Source of the DNA: Flavobacterium sp.
GTDB taxonomy: Bacteria > Bacteroidota > Bacteroidia > Flavobacteriales > Flavobacteriaceae
DNA: 64,000 nucleotides
Reading direction: 5' to 3'
Assembly (NCBI RefSeq): GCF_027531905.1
Contig: NZ_JAPZSU010000035.1
Location: forward strand, 1 to 64,000
The position numbers and the translations under genes were made by a program. The notes under the pieces are model-generated. The model made no database searches, was not told where the DNA came from, and was given only the letters and a program-made list of their open reading frames with translations. Shown in pieces: positions 7,909 to 16,751 of the stretch (position 1 is the first letter of the stretch; every line of letters starts with the position of its first letter).

Positions 7909-10900
7909 TTATAAATTAATTGAAATACCAAAAAGGAACGACTTAACTGTCGGATAAGAATACAATGCATATTGTCCCGGAATTGCATTTGTAAAACTTG
8001 ACGTTTCTCCACTACCAACACCTACTTCAGGATCACCTATGTATTTGGTCCATGTCAACAGATTCTGCATTGTCGAGAAAATTCTTATGTCTTGTACAGG
8101 TAGATTTGCCCAATACTTCTTTGAAAAAGTATAACCAATATTTAAATTACGTAATCTGATATAACTACCTTCTTGTAAAAAACGATCTGAAGTCACATTC
8201 GAATTAACTCCAGAAATTTGTCTTGGAATTGGATTAACAGCGCCTGTATTAGTTGGTGTCCAGAAATCAAAAGCATCAACAGCTTGGTTTCTTGTTGGTG
8301 ACGCACCATCAGCATTCATATTTTGCCACATGTAGTTATATATATAATTACCTTCTTTGAAAACGAAATCCGTTGATAAATCAAAACCTCTATGTGAAAA
8401 TTGGAAACCAAAACCACCTTCATATTTTGCATATGGAGTTTTACCATTAAGAACCCTGTCATTTTCAGTATAAACTGATGTTATAGAACCATCTAATTTC
8501 TTATAAGTCGCTAATCCTGTAGCTACATCAACACCTGCATAAGGAACTAAGAAAAATTCATCTGGCTGATATCCAACCTTGTTAACAGTAAGACCTCTAA
8601 GTAATTGATTATTAGGGTCTTCAGGGCGATTCAATAAATTTATTTTTCTATCAATTACAGCCCCATTAAAGTAAACCGTTAAATTTGTATGATCAGTTCT
8701 AATTAACGATGCTTTCAACTCTAATTCGAAACCTTTTGAAGTCCAGTCACCAGCATTAATTGGCGCACCAAATGCAGTCCCTACTGTTGTTTGATCTTGA
8801 TAAATAAAATCTTTTCTTTTATCATTAAAGTAGGAGGTTGAAAATGTAATTCTATTTTTCAAGAAAGCAGCCTCTAAACCAACTTCGTTTTTGATTGCTT
8901 TTTCAAACTTCAAATTGTCATTACCAACAGTATTTCCAGTCAAAACTGTTCCGATATTTCCACCATATGGAGTAGTAGAAAATAGATTTTGGGCAGAATA
9001 ACTACCAATTCCAGCTGTTGAATTCAATTCACCATAAGATGCACGCAATTTTAAGTTGTCTAGCCATGAAACACCTTCCATAAACCCTTCTTTACTAATA
9101 TTCCATCCTAGAGAAGCACCTTTAGCAAATTCGTATTTATTATTTTTACCTAAAACTGATGATCCATCACGTCTTCCATAAAGCGACACCAAGTATTTAC
9201 CCTCATAATCATAATCAACATTAGCAAAATAACTAAGGGTTGAGTTCTCTGTTCTCGTAGTAGACGGTACACCTACTACAGCTGTACCAGCTGTTGGTAA
9301 ATCTCCATTAACATAACCTTTACGAGTCATTGTATATGATCTGAAATTTGTTTTAAAATACTCATACAATACAGTAGCTTCAAAATTATGTTTATCATTA
9401 ATTGAATACTTATAACTCACACTATTAGTCCACTGATAATCAAGCGCATCATGACCATTATCCGTTTTAGAACCCCTAGCAGTTGGGTCACCAACTATTA
9501 AATCTAAAAAAGAATTCGGTTTAGTAAAAACTTCTCTTTGGTATCTTTCATAGTTCATATTCATTTGTGTTTTGAACTTAAGATCTTTAAGCAACCTAAC
9601 TTCTAAATATGGTCTTCCATATAATCTAAAAAAACGCTGTTGCTCTGGATTATTTACAATTGCCTCAGCAATTGGAAATCCTTGTGCTAAATTAGTATTA
9701 AAAACAGGATTACCGTTTACATCATTTACAATGTTACCTTGAGCATCTCTTGCATAATAAGGCTCGTAAGGATTGTAGTCATACATTGCTCTAAAAGGAT
9801 TTTGTGCATTATTACGATCCCTTGGCTCATTAAATTTTTCGTATGAACCACCAATATTAAAGCCTATTGTTATTGCATCGTTTGCTTTGTAATCACTATT
9901 ATAACGAGCTGTAATTCTATTAAATCCATCTAAGTCATTAATAATACCTGAATCTGCAGTATATGCAACCGACATATAGTTAGAAAATTGCTCGTTACCC
10001 CCAGAATAAGAAAAAACATTATTCTGTAAAAATCCGTTTTGTAACAAATCATCTTGCCAATTATGATCATATGACTTAAGCAATGCCAATTGAGTTGCAG
10101 ATACACCAACTGAACCACCTGCTCCAATTAAACCTTCATATCTAATCTTGTCATTTGCATTCATCATAGTAAATGGATCAGCAATTTTTTCACTAAAACC
10201 AAATGAGCTATTAAATGTAAATTTTGCTTTAGCATTAGACCCTTTTTTTGTTGTAATTACAACAACACCATTAGCACCACGAACACCATAAATCGCAGCA
10301 GCAGCACCATCTTTAAGTATACTTACGCTTTCAATATCAGCACCATTTAATGCTGAAGCCTCTGAAGCACCAACAAACGCACCATCGACTACATAAGTCG
10401 CAGAAGAACTGCCTCCAGTAATACTAACAGCACCACGAACTGAAACGTATGCATTTGCACCTGGCTTTCCATTTGCAGCAGTCACCTGAACACCAGCAGC
10501 TTGTCCTTGCAAAGCATTAACAACCGTAATTGTAGGAGATTGACGTGTAATTTCACCAGAAGAAACATTAGATACTGATGAAGACACTTTATTAGCATCT
10601 TTTTTAAAGTATCCCAAATTTTGAACTATCACTTCACCTAAAACCACTCCTGCTTTCATCTCAACATTAACAGTATTAGAAGCACCAACAGTCTTTCTTT
10701 GGGTATCCATCCCTAAGAATGAAAACACAAGTACATCCCCTTGTTTCGCTTTAATAGAATATTTTCCATCGAAACCCGTCTGAGTACCCGTTTTAGTACC
10801 ACTGATAACCACATTAACTCCTGGTACAGCTCCTGTTTCGTCTGTAACAGTACCTGAAACAGTCTTCTCTTGCGCGAAGACAAATTGCATTGACATCGCC

Positions 10901-10938
10901 AATAGCAAAGAAAAAATCCATTTGAATTTTGATCTCAT
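7909..10938 (-). CDS. SusC/RagA family TonB-linked outer-membrane transporter
   Basis: A 1009-residue barrel from ATG 10938 (MRSKFKWIFSLLLAMSMQFVFAQ signal peptide); the longer open frame starting at 11040 lacks a signal peptide. Residues ~24-100 are a carboxypeptidase-regulatory-like domain (VSGTVTDETGAVPGVNVVIS), followed by the plug (YVVDGAFVGASEASALN, then ILKDGAAAAIYGVRGANG with the SusC-type GVRGANGVVVITTKKG signature) and the TonB barrel ending FLFGISINL. It imports an oligomer captured by SusD, driven by TonB/ExbBD. With susD it forms a two-gene operon closed by a hairpin. No sigma/anti-sigma or hybrid sensor genes are adjacent, so regulation and substrate remain open. Confidence 0.93.
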   Translation of the reverse strand: MRSKFKWIFSLLLAMSMQFVFAQEKTVSGTVTDETGAVPGVNVVISGTKTGTQTGFDGKYSIKAKQGDVLVFSFLGMDTQRKTVGASNTVNVEMKAGVVLGEVIVQNLGYFKKDANKVSSSVSNVSSGEITRQSPTITVVNALQGQAAGVQVTAANGKPGANAYVSVRGAVSITGGSSSATYVVDGAFVGASEASALNGADIESVSILKDGAAAAIYGVRGANGVVVITTKKGSNAKAKFTFNSSFGFSEKIADPFTMMNANDKIRYEGLIGAGGSVGVSATQLALLKSYDHNWQDDLLQNGFLQNNVFSYSGGNEQFSNYMSVAYTADSGIINDLDGFNRITARYNSDYKANDAITIGFNIGGSYEKFNEPRDRNNAQNPFRAMYDYNPYEPYYARDAQGNIVNDVNGNPVFNTNLAQGFPIAEAIVNNPEQQRFFRLYGRPYLEVRLLKDLKFKTQMNMNYERYQREVFTKPNSFLDLIVGDPTARGSKTDNGHDALDYQWTNSVSYKYSINDKHNFEATVLYEYFKTNFRSYTMTRKGYVNGDLPTAGTAVVGVPSTTRTENSTLSYFANVDYDYEGKYLVSLYGRRDGSSVLGKNNKYEFAKGASLGWNISKEGFMEGVSWLDNLKLRASYGELNSTAGIGSYSAQNLFSTTPYGGNIGTVLTGNTVGNDNLKFEKAIKNEVGLEAAFLKNRITFSTSYFNDKRKDFIYQDQTTVGTAFGAPINAGDWTSKGFELELKASLIRTDHTNLTVYFNGAVIDRKINLLNRPEDPNNQLLRGLTVNKVGYQPDEFFLVPYAGVDVATGLATYKKLDGSITSVYTENDRVLNGKTPYAKYEGGFGFQFSHRGFDLSTDFVFKEGNYIYNYMWQNMNADGASPTRNQAVDAFDFWTPTNTGAVNPIPRQISGVNSNVTSDRFLQEGSYIRLRNLNIGYTFSKKYWANLPVQDIRIFSTMQNLLTWTKYIGDPEVGVGSGETSSFTNAIPGQYALYSYPTVKSFLFGISINL

Positions 10939-11114
10939 ATTATTATTGTTTGAATTAGTTATGCAACAAAAATCATAATAAATTATTAATATACCAAACA
11001 AATAACAAAATAATTCCATTAACAAATGTTTATAAAACAATGGCTATATGTGAAAATTTTAAATAATTCTCAATAAAAAAGTTAGTATACAAAAAATAAC
11101 AACAAATAAATCAA

Positions 11115-11122
11115 TATTTTTG
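11115..11122 (+). promoter_or_regulatory. Bacteroidota -7 promoter element before rnhB
   Basis: TATTTTTG fits the Bacteroidota TAnnTTTG motif and lies 15 nt upstream of the rnhB ATG. No convincing -33 TTG is seen at the ideal distance, so only the -7 part is supported. Confidence 0.45.
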
Positions 11123-11136
11123 CCAAAAACAATTTA

Positions 11137-11796
11137 ATGCTAAAACCTTTTTTTTTAACGAAAATTTTAGAATGTGGTTGTGATGAAGCTGGCAGGGGCT
11201 GTTTAGCGGGTCCTGTAACCGCTTCTTCTGTAATACTTCCCTTTCATTTTAACAATTCTTTACTTAATGATAGCAAAAAATTAACAGAGAAAACGCGGGA
11301 AAAACTTAGGAAAATCATTGAAAATGAAGCCTTAACCTATGCCGTTACTCATATTGAGCCTTTTGAGATTGATGAAATTAACATTTTAAATGCTTCTATA
11401 AAAGCAATGCAAGAATGCGTGGTAAAATTGGCCCCAAAACCATCAGCTGTGATAATTGATGGTAATGCTCCTTTTATACCCAAAAGAGGCATTATTAAAA
11501 AAGGGATTAAAATATTTACTGAGGAAGAAATTCGTTTTTTAAGCACACTACCCAATGCGAGTATTATAAAAGGAGATGGCAAATATTTGAGTATAGCTGC
11601 CGCATCAGTTTTAGCTAAAACATACAGAGATGAGTACATGAATCGCATTCATGAAGAGTTCCCTATGTATAATTGGAAAAAGAATAAAGGCTACCCTACT
11701 CAAGAACATCGAGAAGCCATAAAAAAATATGGCGTGACCAAATACCACAGAATGAGTTTCAGATTATTGCCTGAACAACTCAGCTTGGATTTATAA
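11137..11796 (+). CDS. rnhB: ribonuclease HII
   Basis: A 219-residue enzyme with the RNase HII signature [17 protein letters not shown] at the N-terminus (Asp16 and Glu17 are catalytic), the second acidic site in VIIDGNAPF, and the C-terminal substrate-recognition segment [20 protein letters not shown]. It cleaves at ribonucleotides misincorporated in DNA and at RNA/DNA hybrids. Length is normal for the family. It is transcribed divergently from the SusC operon and convergently with lipB, so it appears monocistronic. Confidence 0.95.
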   Translation: MLKPFFLTKILECGCDEAGRGCLAGPVTASSVILPFHFNNSLLNDSKKLTEKTREKLRKIIENEALTYAVTHIEPFEIDEINILNASIKAMQECVVKLAPKPSAVIIDGNAPFIPKRGIIKKGIKIFTEEEIRFLSTLPNASIIKGDGKYLSIAAASVLAKTYRDEYMNRIHEEFPMYNWKKNKGYPTQEHREAIKKYGVTKYHRMSFRLLPEQLSLDL

Positions 11797-11823
11797 ACTT
11801 AGAATGAGCTTCTTTCTATTTAT

Positions 11824-12531
11824 TTATTGCTGTTCAAAAAACTCACATTTGAATAATGCAGCAAAGTGCTTTAGGATTTTTGCTTTCACTTCATTCTCAT
11901 CTACAACTTCTACTCCAAGTTCTACATTCAAAGAGGTAACAGCCTTACCTCGAATGCCACATGGAATGATATTATCAAAGTAACCTAAGTCAACATTAAC
12001 ATTTAAAGCAAAACCATGCATAGTCACCCAGCGGGAAGCACGAACACCCATAGCGCAAATCTTTCTCGCAAAAGGAGTACCAACACCTAACCAAACCCCC
12101 GTTTCACCTTCGCTTCTACCACATTCTAAACCATACTCTTGTAACGTCAGAATAATAGCTTCTTCTAGAAAACGCAAATACTTATGTATATCCGAAAAAA
12201 AATTTTCTAAATCCAAAATAGGATATCCCACAATTTGCCCAGGTCCATGATATGTAATATCTCCCCCACGATTGATTTTGTAAAAAGTAGCACCCTTAGC
12301 TTCTAATTGTCCTTGATTTAAAAGCAAATTACTTATGTCTCCACTTTTACCTAAAGTATACACATGAGGATGTTCTACAAAAAGTAAATAATTAGGTGTT
12401 GGAAAATTAGTTTCCTCTCGCCTATTTTGAATTTTTAAGTCGACAATTCCTTTAAACAATTCTTCTTGGTACTCCCAAGTTGCTTTATAGTCTTTACTGC
12501 CTAAATCTTGAAGTTGGATAGTTCTATTCAT
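11824..12531 (-). CDS. lipB: octanoyltransferase (lipoyl(octanoyl) transferase LipB)
   Basis: A 235-residue protein that moves octanoate from acyl carrier protein onto lipoyl domains of 2-oxoacid dehydrogenases and glycine cleavage H protein. The LipB core RGGDITYHGPGQIVGYP (residues 88-104), the conserved Lys157 in ARKICAMGVR, the MHGFALNV element and the acyl-accepting Cys191 in IIPCGIRGKAVTS are all present. The start is 11 nt beyond the stop of the upstream lipoprotein gene, so the two may be co-transcribed. It faces rnhB tail to tail across a 27-nt gap. Confidence 0.95.
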   Translation of the reverse strand: MNRTIQLQDLGSKDYKATWEYQEELFKGIVDLKIQNRREETNFPTPNYLLFVEHPHVYTLGKSGDISNLLLNQGQLEAKGATFYKINRGGDITYHGPGQIVGYPILDLENFFSDIHKYLRFLEEAIILTLQEYGLECGRSEGETGVWLGVGTPFARKICAMGVRASRWVTMHGFALNVNVDLGYFDNIIPCGIRGKAVTSLNVELGVEVVDENEVKAKILKHFAALFKCEFFEQQ

Positions 12532-12542
12532 GCTGTCTTTTA

Positions 12543-13289
12543 CTAAAATTCAACCTCTAAATTTAATTTTTCTGGATGCTCCATATATTCTGAAAAAGGA
12601 TACTGGAGTGTAACTGTTTTTCTGTCCTCACTAAATAAGGCTGAAGTATTCGAAACTTTTTTTACTGGTTTAGCAAAATGATACTTTACAATATAATTGG
12701 ATGAAGCAAAAATCATTTTATTCATTTCAGCAGCTTCCTCATTTAGCGTTTCTTTTTTGACTATATTCAAAACTGCAATTCTAGTAAATTTATTTCCTTT
12801 AAAAGAATATGACAAAGTAGAATTGTTGTTTGCCAGCCCTTCTGAAGGAATAGCTGACCCAAATTCAGTTGCCTTATTAGCTTTATTTTGAAGTAAACTA
12901 ATCGCATTGATTGCCGTCATAGCATCTTGTAATTCTGAGACGTTCTTGAAATTAGTTTGTAACGAAAACAAAAACTGCTTTTGCTCTTGATTCATTTGCA
13001 TACGCATATTGAAATTTTCTAATTTTTTCAACAGTTGCTGCTCGTCTATTGATAATTTGGCAATACTATCTTTATTATCCGCTAAAAGTTGCTTAAAAGT
13101 AAAAGTAGAATCAATGCTCTTCTCATTTTTCAAAGAATCTTTAGGCATCATCGCCATTAAACTAGACCCATCCAAATCAACATTGAATTTTCCCGAGCCA
13201 TCCTTATTTACATAAATATTTTCGGTCACTGTACAACTAGTCACTAAACTAGTGATCAAAAAAACAAGAAACATTAATTTGGTTTTCAT
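12543..13289 (-). CDS. hypothetical lipoprotein, paralogue of the next upstream gene
   Basis: A 248-residue protein with a lipoprotein signal peptide (VFLITSLVTSC) followed by TVTENIYVNKDGSGKFNVDLDGS. The body is alternating polar/helical and ends with an extended segment (KTVTLQYPFSEYMEHPEKLNLEVEF). The start motif TVTENIYVN-DGSG and the closing NLEVEF match the neighbouring 13429-14163 product (VTETIVVNADGSG, VTVEFE), so the two are tandem paralogues at moderate divergence. No known domain is recognised. It lies 11 nt upstream of lipB. Location is predicted as a membrane-anchored periplasmic or outer-membrane protein. Confidence 0.75.
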   Translation of the reverse strand: MKTKLMFLVFLITSLVTSCTVTENIYVNKDGSGKFNVDLDGSSLMAMMPKDSLKNEKSIDSTFTFKQLLADNKDSIAKLSIDEQQLLKKLENFNMRMQMNQEQKQFLFSLQTNFKNVSELQDAMTAINAISLLQNKANKATEFGSAIPSEGLANNNSTLSYSFKGNKFTRIAVLNIVKKETLNEEAAEMNKMIFASSNYIVKYHFAKPVKKVSNTSALFSEDRKTVTLQYPFSEYMEHPEKLNLEVEF

Positions 13290-13428
13290 ATTCCAATAGT
13301 ATTAACCTCTAAAATGACACATTTGAAAAAATTACTACATTTAATGTAGTACACATTTAATTTGAGCCAAAGATACTAAAAACACTTGCTCAAACTCAAA
13401 ATAGCCAAGCTCTTTACCTATTTTAGAC

Positions 13429-14163
13429 TTATTCAAATTCAACAGTCACAGCAGTACTTTCGGGATTTATCAAACTTTCAAGCAGATCAAAAGTAATTTC
13501 TACCGATTTTTGATCCGGACTTATTTTCGCATTTGCCACTGATACCGACTGTATCTTTTTAGGAAAATGATAGTTGAATGTTAATTTTTGATGCAACTTC
13601 ATAGGAGATAATTTAGACTTATATTGTACTAAATCCTCTTGGTTTTTCTTTAAAAACTTCTCACTAATAATTGTTACCACCCTTTTAAATTGATTCCCTG
13701 AATACTCAAAAGAGACCTTGTAATAATGTTCTTCAGCACTCAAAGCATAATTATGAACAATGTCACTCACATATTCCTGCGTCTTATACAAATCTGCAAT
13801 TTTGGAAGGATGAAGAAAATCTTGCTTAAAGGTGGTTCGAAACTCTTTTTCAAAAGAATTCTTTTTGATATGCACCTGCACACCTTTGTAGGCATTAAAC
13901 ACAGCCTTTTCTTCAGGTGTTAACTTTGAAAAAGTGCCATCATATTTTTTTATATAATCATCAAAAACATAGGTAGTATCTTCAAAAGCTTCATTTTTAT
14001 TATACTCTTCACCAGCTATCAGCTGATAACTTTGTTCTACTCGGTGCAATTCAAAAGTAGCCTGACCACTTCCATCGGCATTTACTACTATCGTTTCGGT
14101 TACTTGACACCCCACTAAAAGGAGCAAACATATAACCAATAAAAAGATGTTTTCTTTGTTCAT
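13429..14163 (-). CDS. hypothetical lipoprotein, paralogue of the adjacent gene
   Basis: A 244-residue protein with signal peptide and lipobox (ICLLLLVGC) followed by QVTETIVVNADGSGQATFEL. It shares its N-terminal beta-hairpin-like motif, overall length and C-terminal NPESTAVTVEFE end with the downstream 12543-13289 product. The middle contains a charged helical section (KFLKKNQEDLVQYKSKL). The 139-nt gap between the paralogues contains no obvious terminator or coding sequence. Function is unknown; duplication and lipidation suggest an envelope role. Confidence 0.72.
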   Translation of the reverse strand: MNKENIFLLVICLLLLVGCQVTETIVVNADGSGQATFELHRVEQSYQLIAGEEYNKNEAFEDTTYVFDDYIKKYDGTFSKLTPEEKAVFNAYKGVQVHIKKNSFEKEFRTTFKQDFLHPSKIADLYKTQEYVSDIVHNYALSAEEHYYKVSFEYSGNQFKRVVTIISEKFLKKNQEDLVQYKSKLSPMKLHQKLTFNYHFPKKIQSVSVANAKISPDQKSVEITFDLLESLINPESTAVTVEFE

Positions 14164-14308
14164 ATCCTATAATTAATAAACCAAATGTAAAGAAATAACT
14201 TATAGATAAAAATTTTCTATGTTTTAAATCAATTACGAATTAAAGTCACTAGGCATAAAATTTATGAATTACAAAAATATTGCACTAAAGGATTACAAAA
14301 TAAAAAAA

Positions 14309-14316
14309 TAAATTTG
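14309..14316 (+). promoter_or_regulatory. Bacteroidota -7 promoter element before the metzincin-like lipoprotein gene
   Basis: TAAATTTG fits TAnnTTTG and lies 27 nt upstream of the ATG at 14344. The divergent lipoprotein gene starts at 14163, so the 180-nt gap probably holds promoters for both sides. Confidence 0.45.
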
Positions 14317-14343
14317 CGCACCTAAACCTAATAAACTTAACCC

Positions 14344-15579
14344 ATGCATGGCATTTTAAAAAACAAAAAGATTTCTCTAACACTAACCATCACTGTTTTA
14401 GTTTTGATTGGTTGTGAAACCGACGTAAACTACAAAAACTACCAGCCCAATTATTTATCAAGTATTGATGCTACAAATTTACCTGCTGGCAACAAGCCTA
14501 TGACCCTATTTGAAGACAACGAAGACCCAGCACTCATGTATGACAAAAAAGATCGTTGGTTTCGAGTTAACGAACCCCTTCAAGTCATACTAAAAGGAAA
14601 AGATTCTGTACAAGTTTCATTGTATTCACCTGTTGCTTTGACAGACGTGAACATCTATGCTAAGCTCCCAAATTACGAAAACAAATTCGTACTCTTTCAC
14701 TTTAGCAAAATTCCTGCGTTTCATCGCTCAGTACATCAAATCCCTTTAGTTGTTGGCAAAAATGATTACCTATTAGAAAACGGAAAAACGGTAACTATTG
14801 AAAAAATAGAAGGATTTTCATCCGGATCTATTGAATTTTCTGTCACTTCAACAGATCCTTTATTTGCCAAATTCAAAAAAATAAAATCCAATCATTTAGT
14901 TCAATTTCACGATGGCTTTCACATCAATGAATATGGAAAATTCCTTCCTATGAATCCTGTTCTAGCGAAAGAAGCCATCACAATGATCATAAATTATTCC
15001 TATGCCTTAAGTCATCCTTTATATTACCAAACCTTTACCAATTTTGATAAATACAAACAAGACCAAGCCATTTTAGCAGGAACTCCTATAAATGGCGCTT
15101 TAAATTGGCACGGCAACACTGATGATGCGAATGGAGTTTATGATTATTACACCAAGGACGAAATAGAAAAAATTTACTGGAATTACTTAGATTCTAGGAC
15201 CGTTTACCTAGCAATGGTAGGAGGCGGAAGTGCTTGGGGAGGTGGACCTTTGGCTTCTCAATGGGAATCTGGGTATATCACAGGTCATTGGTTAGGTGAA
15301 ATGTCGGTTTGGTCACATGAATATTCTCATCATATTGGATTTAGCCATAGTAGCAATTTAGCCAATAGTGGTGAAGGTGGTGGACAACAAGAAATGCTCA
15401 CTCACTTTTATAAATATTTGATTTATCTAAACGACCTTCCGTTTATCGATCCTGACATTCTAAAAGGGTGGACAAAAACGACCTATTTAAACAAAAAAGA
15501 TTACAAAAAACCCGTTTTCAAAATCAGCCCTAACAACCCTTTCTTACTTAAATACAAAGGAGAAGGAAAATGGAACTAA
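14344..15579 (+). CDS. lipoprotein with metzincin-type zinc protease motif
   Basis: A 411-residue protein with a lipoprotein signal peptide (lipobox LIGC, Cys24). Residues 325-335 read HEYSHHIGFSH, exactly matching the metzincin zinc-binding pattern HExxHxxGxxH (ligands His325, His329, His335; catalytic Glu326). A methionine about 25 residues later (GEGGGQQEMLTHF) could supply the Met-turn, but this is uncertain. The N-terminal ~200 residues look beta-rich. It is probably a surface- or periplasm-anchored metallopeptidase; the exact family is not recognised and no T9SS domain is seen. It is followed immediately by a second lipoprotein gene, suggesting a two-gene unit. Confidence 0.75.
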   Translation: MHGILKNKKISLTLTITVLVLIGCETDVNYKNYQPNYLSSIDATNLPAGNKPMTLFEDNEDPALMYDKKDRWFRVNEPLQVILKGKDSVQVSLYSPVALTDVNIYAKLPNYENKFVLFHFSKIPAFHRSVHQIPLVVGKNDYLLENGKTVTIEKIEGFSSGSIEFSVTSTDPLFAKFKKIKSNHLVQFHDGFHINEYGKFLPMNPVLAKEAITMIINYSYALSHPLYYQTFTNFDKYKQDQAILAGTPINGALNWHGNTDDANGVYDYYTKDEIEKIYWNYLDSRTVYLAMVGGGSAWGGGPLASQWESGYITGHWLGEMSVWSHEYSHHIGFSHSSNLANSGEGGGQQEMLTHFYKYLIYLNDLPFIDPDILKGWTKTTYLNKKDYKKPVFKISPNNPFLLKYKGEGKWN

Positions 15580-15593
15580 AATCACGCATCCCA

Positions 15594-16601
15594 ATGAAAA
15601 AAAAATTATTTATAGCCATCTTATTTGTTTTTGCATCTTGCAGTAAAGATTCTGATGCGGTTTACGAACCTACCAATTATCAATATTATTACTTAAGTAA
15701 CGAAACAACTATCAAAGCCAATCAAATTATTGGAGGAAAAGGCACTTTAGAAGCTAACGCCATCACTATCGCTAACAATAAATTATACGTTTGCAACGGC
15801 GATGTTCTTGAAATATTTGACGCCACAACTTTATCTTATCTTTCAAGTCTCAAAAGCTATACAAAAGGAACTACCACAATTCCGTTCACAAAGTTATCTT
15901 CTATTTCTGTTGACAATGACCGCATTTACCTTGGCAGCATTGATTCTAGAGTTTTTGTTTTGGACGAAAAAACACTATCTAGTATCAACACGATTGGAAA
16001 TGGACAATGGTGGCAAACTTTTGTTCACGTATTTGGACTAAAAGCAAAAGATGGTTTCCTTTTTGTCAAAGAAAAAGAAAATTCAATTAAGGTATTCCAA
16101 ACAGCACAAATTACAGAAACTAGCAATTGGAACTTAGCGCCAATCGCAAAATTAAATACGCTAAAAGGCTACACAGAAATATATTCGATGGATATCGCCA
16201 ATGGAAATTTAATCGTTGCTGGACAAAATGCCAACGGTTTTTTGCATTACAATCTAAAAGACATTGAGAAAAACGCAACCAACTCGTTGAAAGTTCCTAT
16301 TTTACCTAATACTAAAACACAAACTGATAACGTTCCATTATCTGTGGTCTTCAGCGATGAATGGGCTATAACAACTGAAAAAATAAAAAACACCAACTAT
16401 ATTCGCCTGTATCCAAAAAACGTTTTTTTAGATCAAAATTACACGCCTACCATCAACAATTCGGATATTATGGGAGAAAATGCATTTAACTCCATTACTA
16501 ATTGTGCATTGCTAAAGGATCGTTTGTTTGTGGCCGACAACACCAATCAAGTGATAAGAGTTTTAAAAGTAAACAAAGCAACTATTGCGGAACAAAAATA
16601 A
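15594..16601 (+). CDS. hypothetical lipoprotein, beta-propeller-like
   Basis: A 335-residue protein from ATG 15594 (MKKKLFIAILFVFASC, lipobox FASC); an alternative ATG at 15570 preceded by AGGAGAAGG would overlap the upstream gene by 10 nt. The mature part has repeated blade-like elements (NKLYVCNGDVLEIFDATTL, DRIYLGSIDSRVFVLDEKTL, GNLIVAGQNANGFLHYNLKD, DRLFVADNTNQVIRVLKV), the pattern of a PQQ/NHL-type beta-propeller. No catalytic motif is visible. The tight coupling to the metzincin-like lipoprotein suggests a joint envelope role, perhaps substrate binding or assembly; this is inference. Confidence 0.72.
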   Translation: MKKKLFIAILFVFASCSKDSDAVYEPTNYQYYYLSNETTIKANQIIGGKGTLEANAITIANNKLYVCNGDVLEIFDATTLSYLSSLKSYTKGTTTIPFTKLSSISVDNDRIYLGSIDSRVFVLDEKTLSSINTIGNGQWWQTFVHVFGLKAKDGFLFVKEKENSIKVFQTAQITETSNWNLAPIAKLNTLKGYTEIYSMDIANGNLIVAGQNANGFLHYNLKDIEKNATNSLKVPILPNTKTQTDNVPLSVVFSDEWAITTEKIKNTNYIRLYPKNVFLDQNYTPTINNSDIMGENAFNSITNCALLKDRLFVADNTNQVIRVLKVNKATIAEQK

Positions 16602-16721
16602 AATGTCTTGATTTTTTCAATACGTTTTATTTATAAAAACTCTTCGTTTTAAAATAACAGAAAGACAAATAGCTGTTCCAAAAAATCTAAATTCTAAAAT
16701 CTGAAGTCTGCATTCTTTTCT

Positions 16722-16729
16722 TATCTTTG
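16722..16729 (+). promoter_or_regulatory. Bacteroidota -7 promoter element before lysS
   Basis: TATCTTTG fits TAnnTTTG, 22 nt upstream of the lysS ATG. The preceding ~40 nt hold the short AATTCTAAAATCTGAAG-type repeat that recurs between genes in this window. Confidence 0.5.
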
Positions 16730-16751
16730 CGGACTTAAAATTAAGAACATA

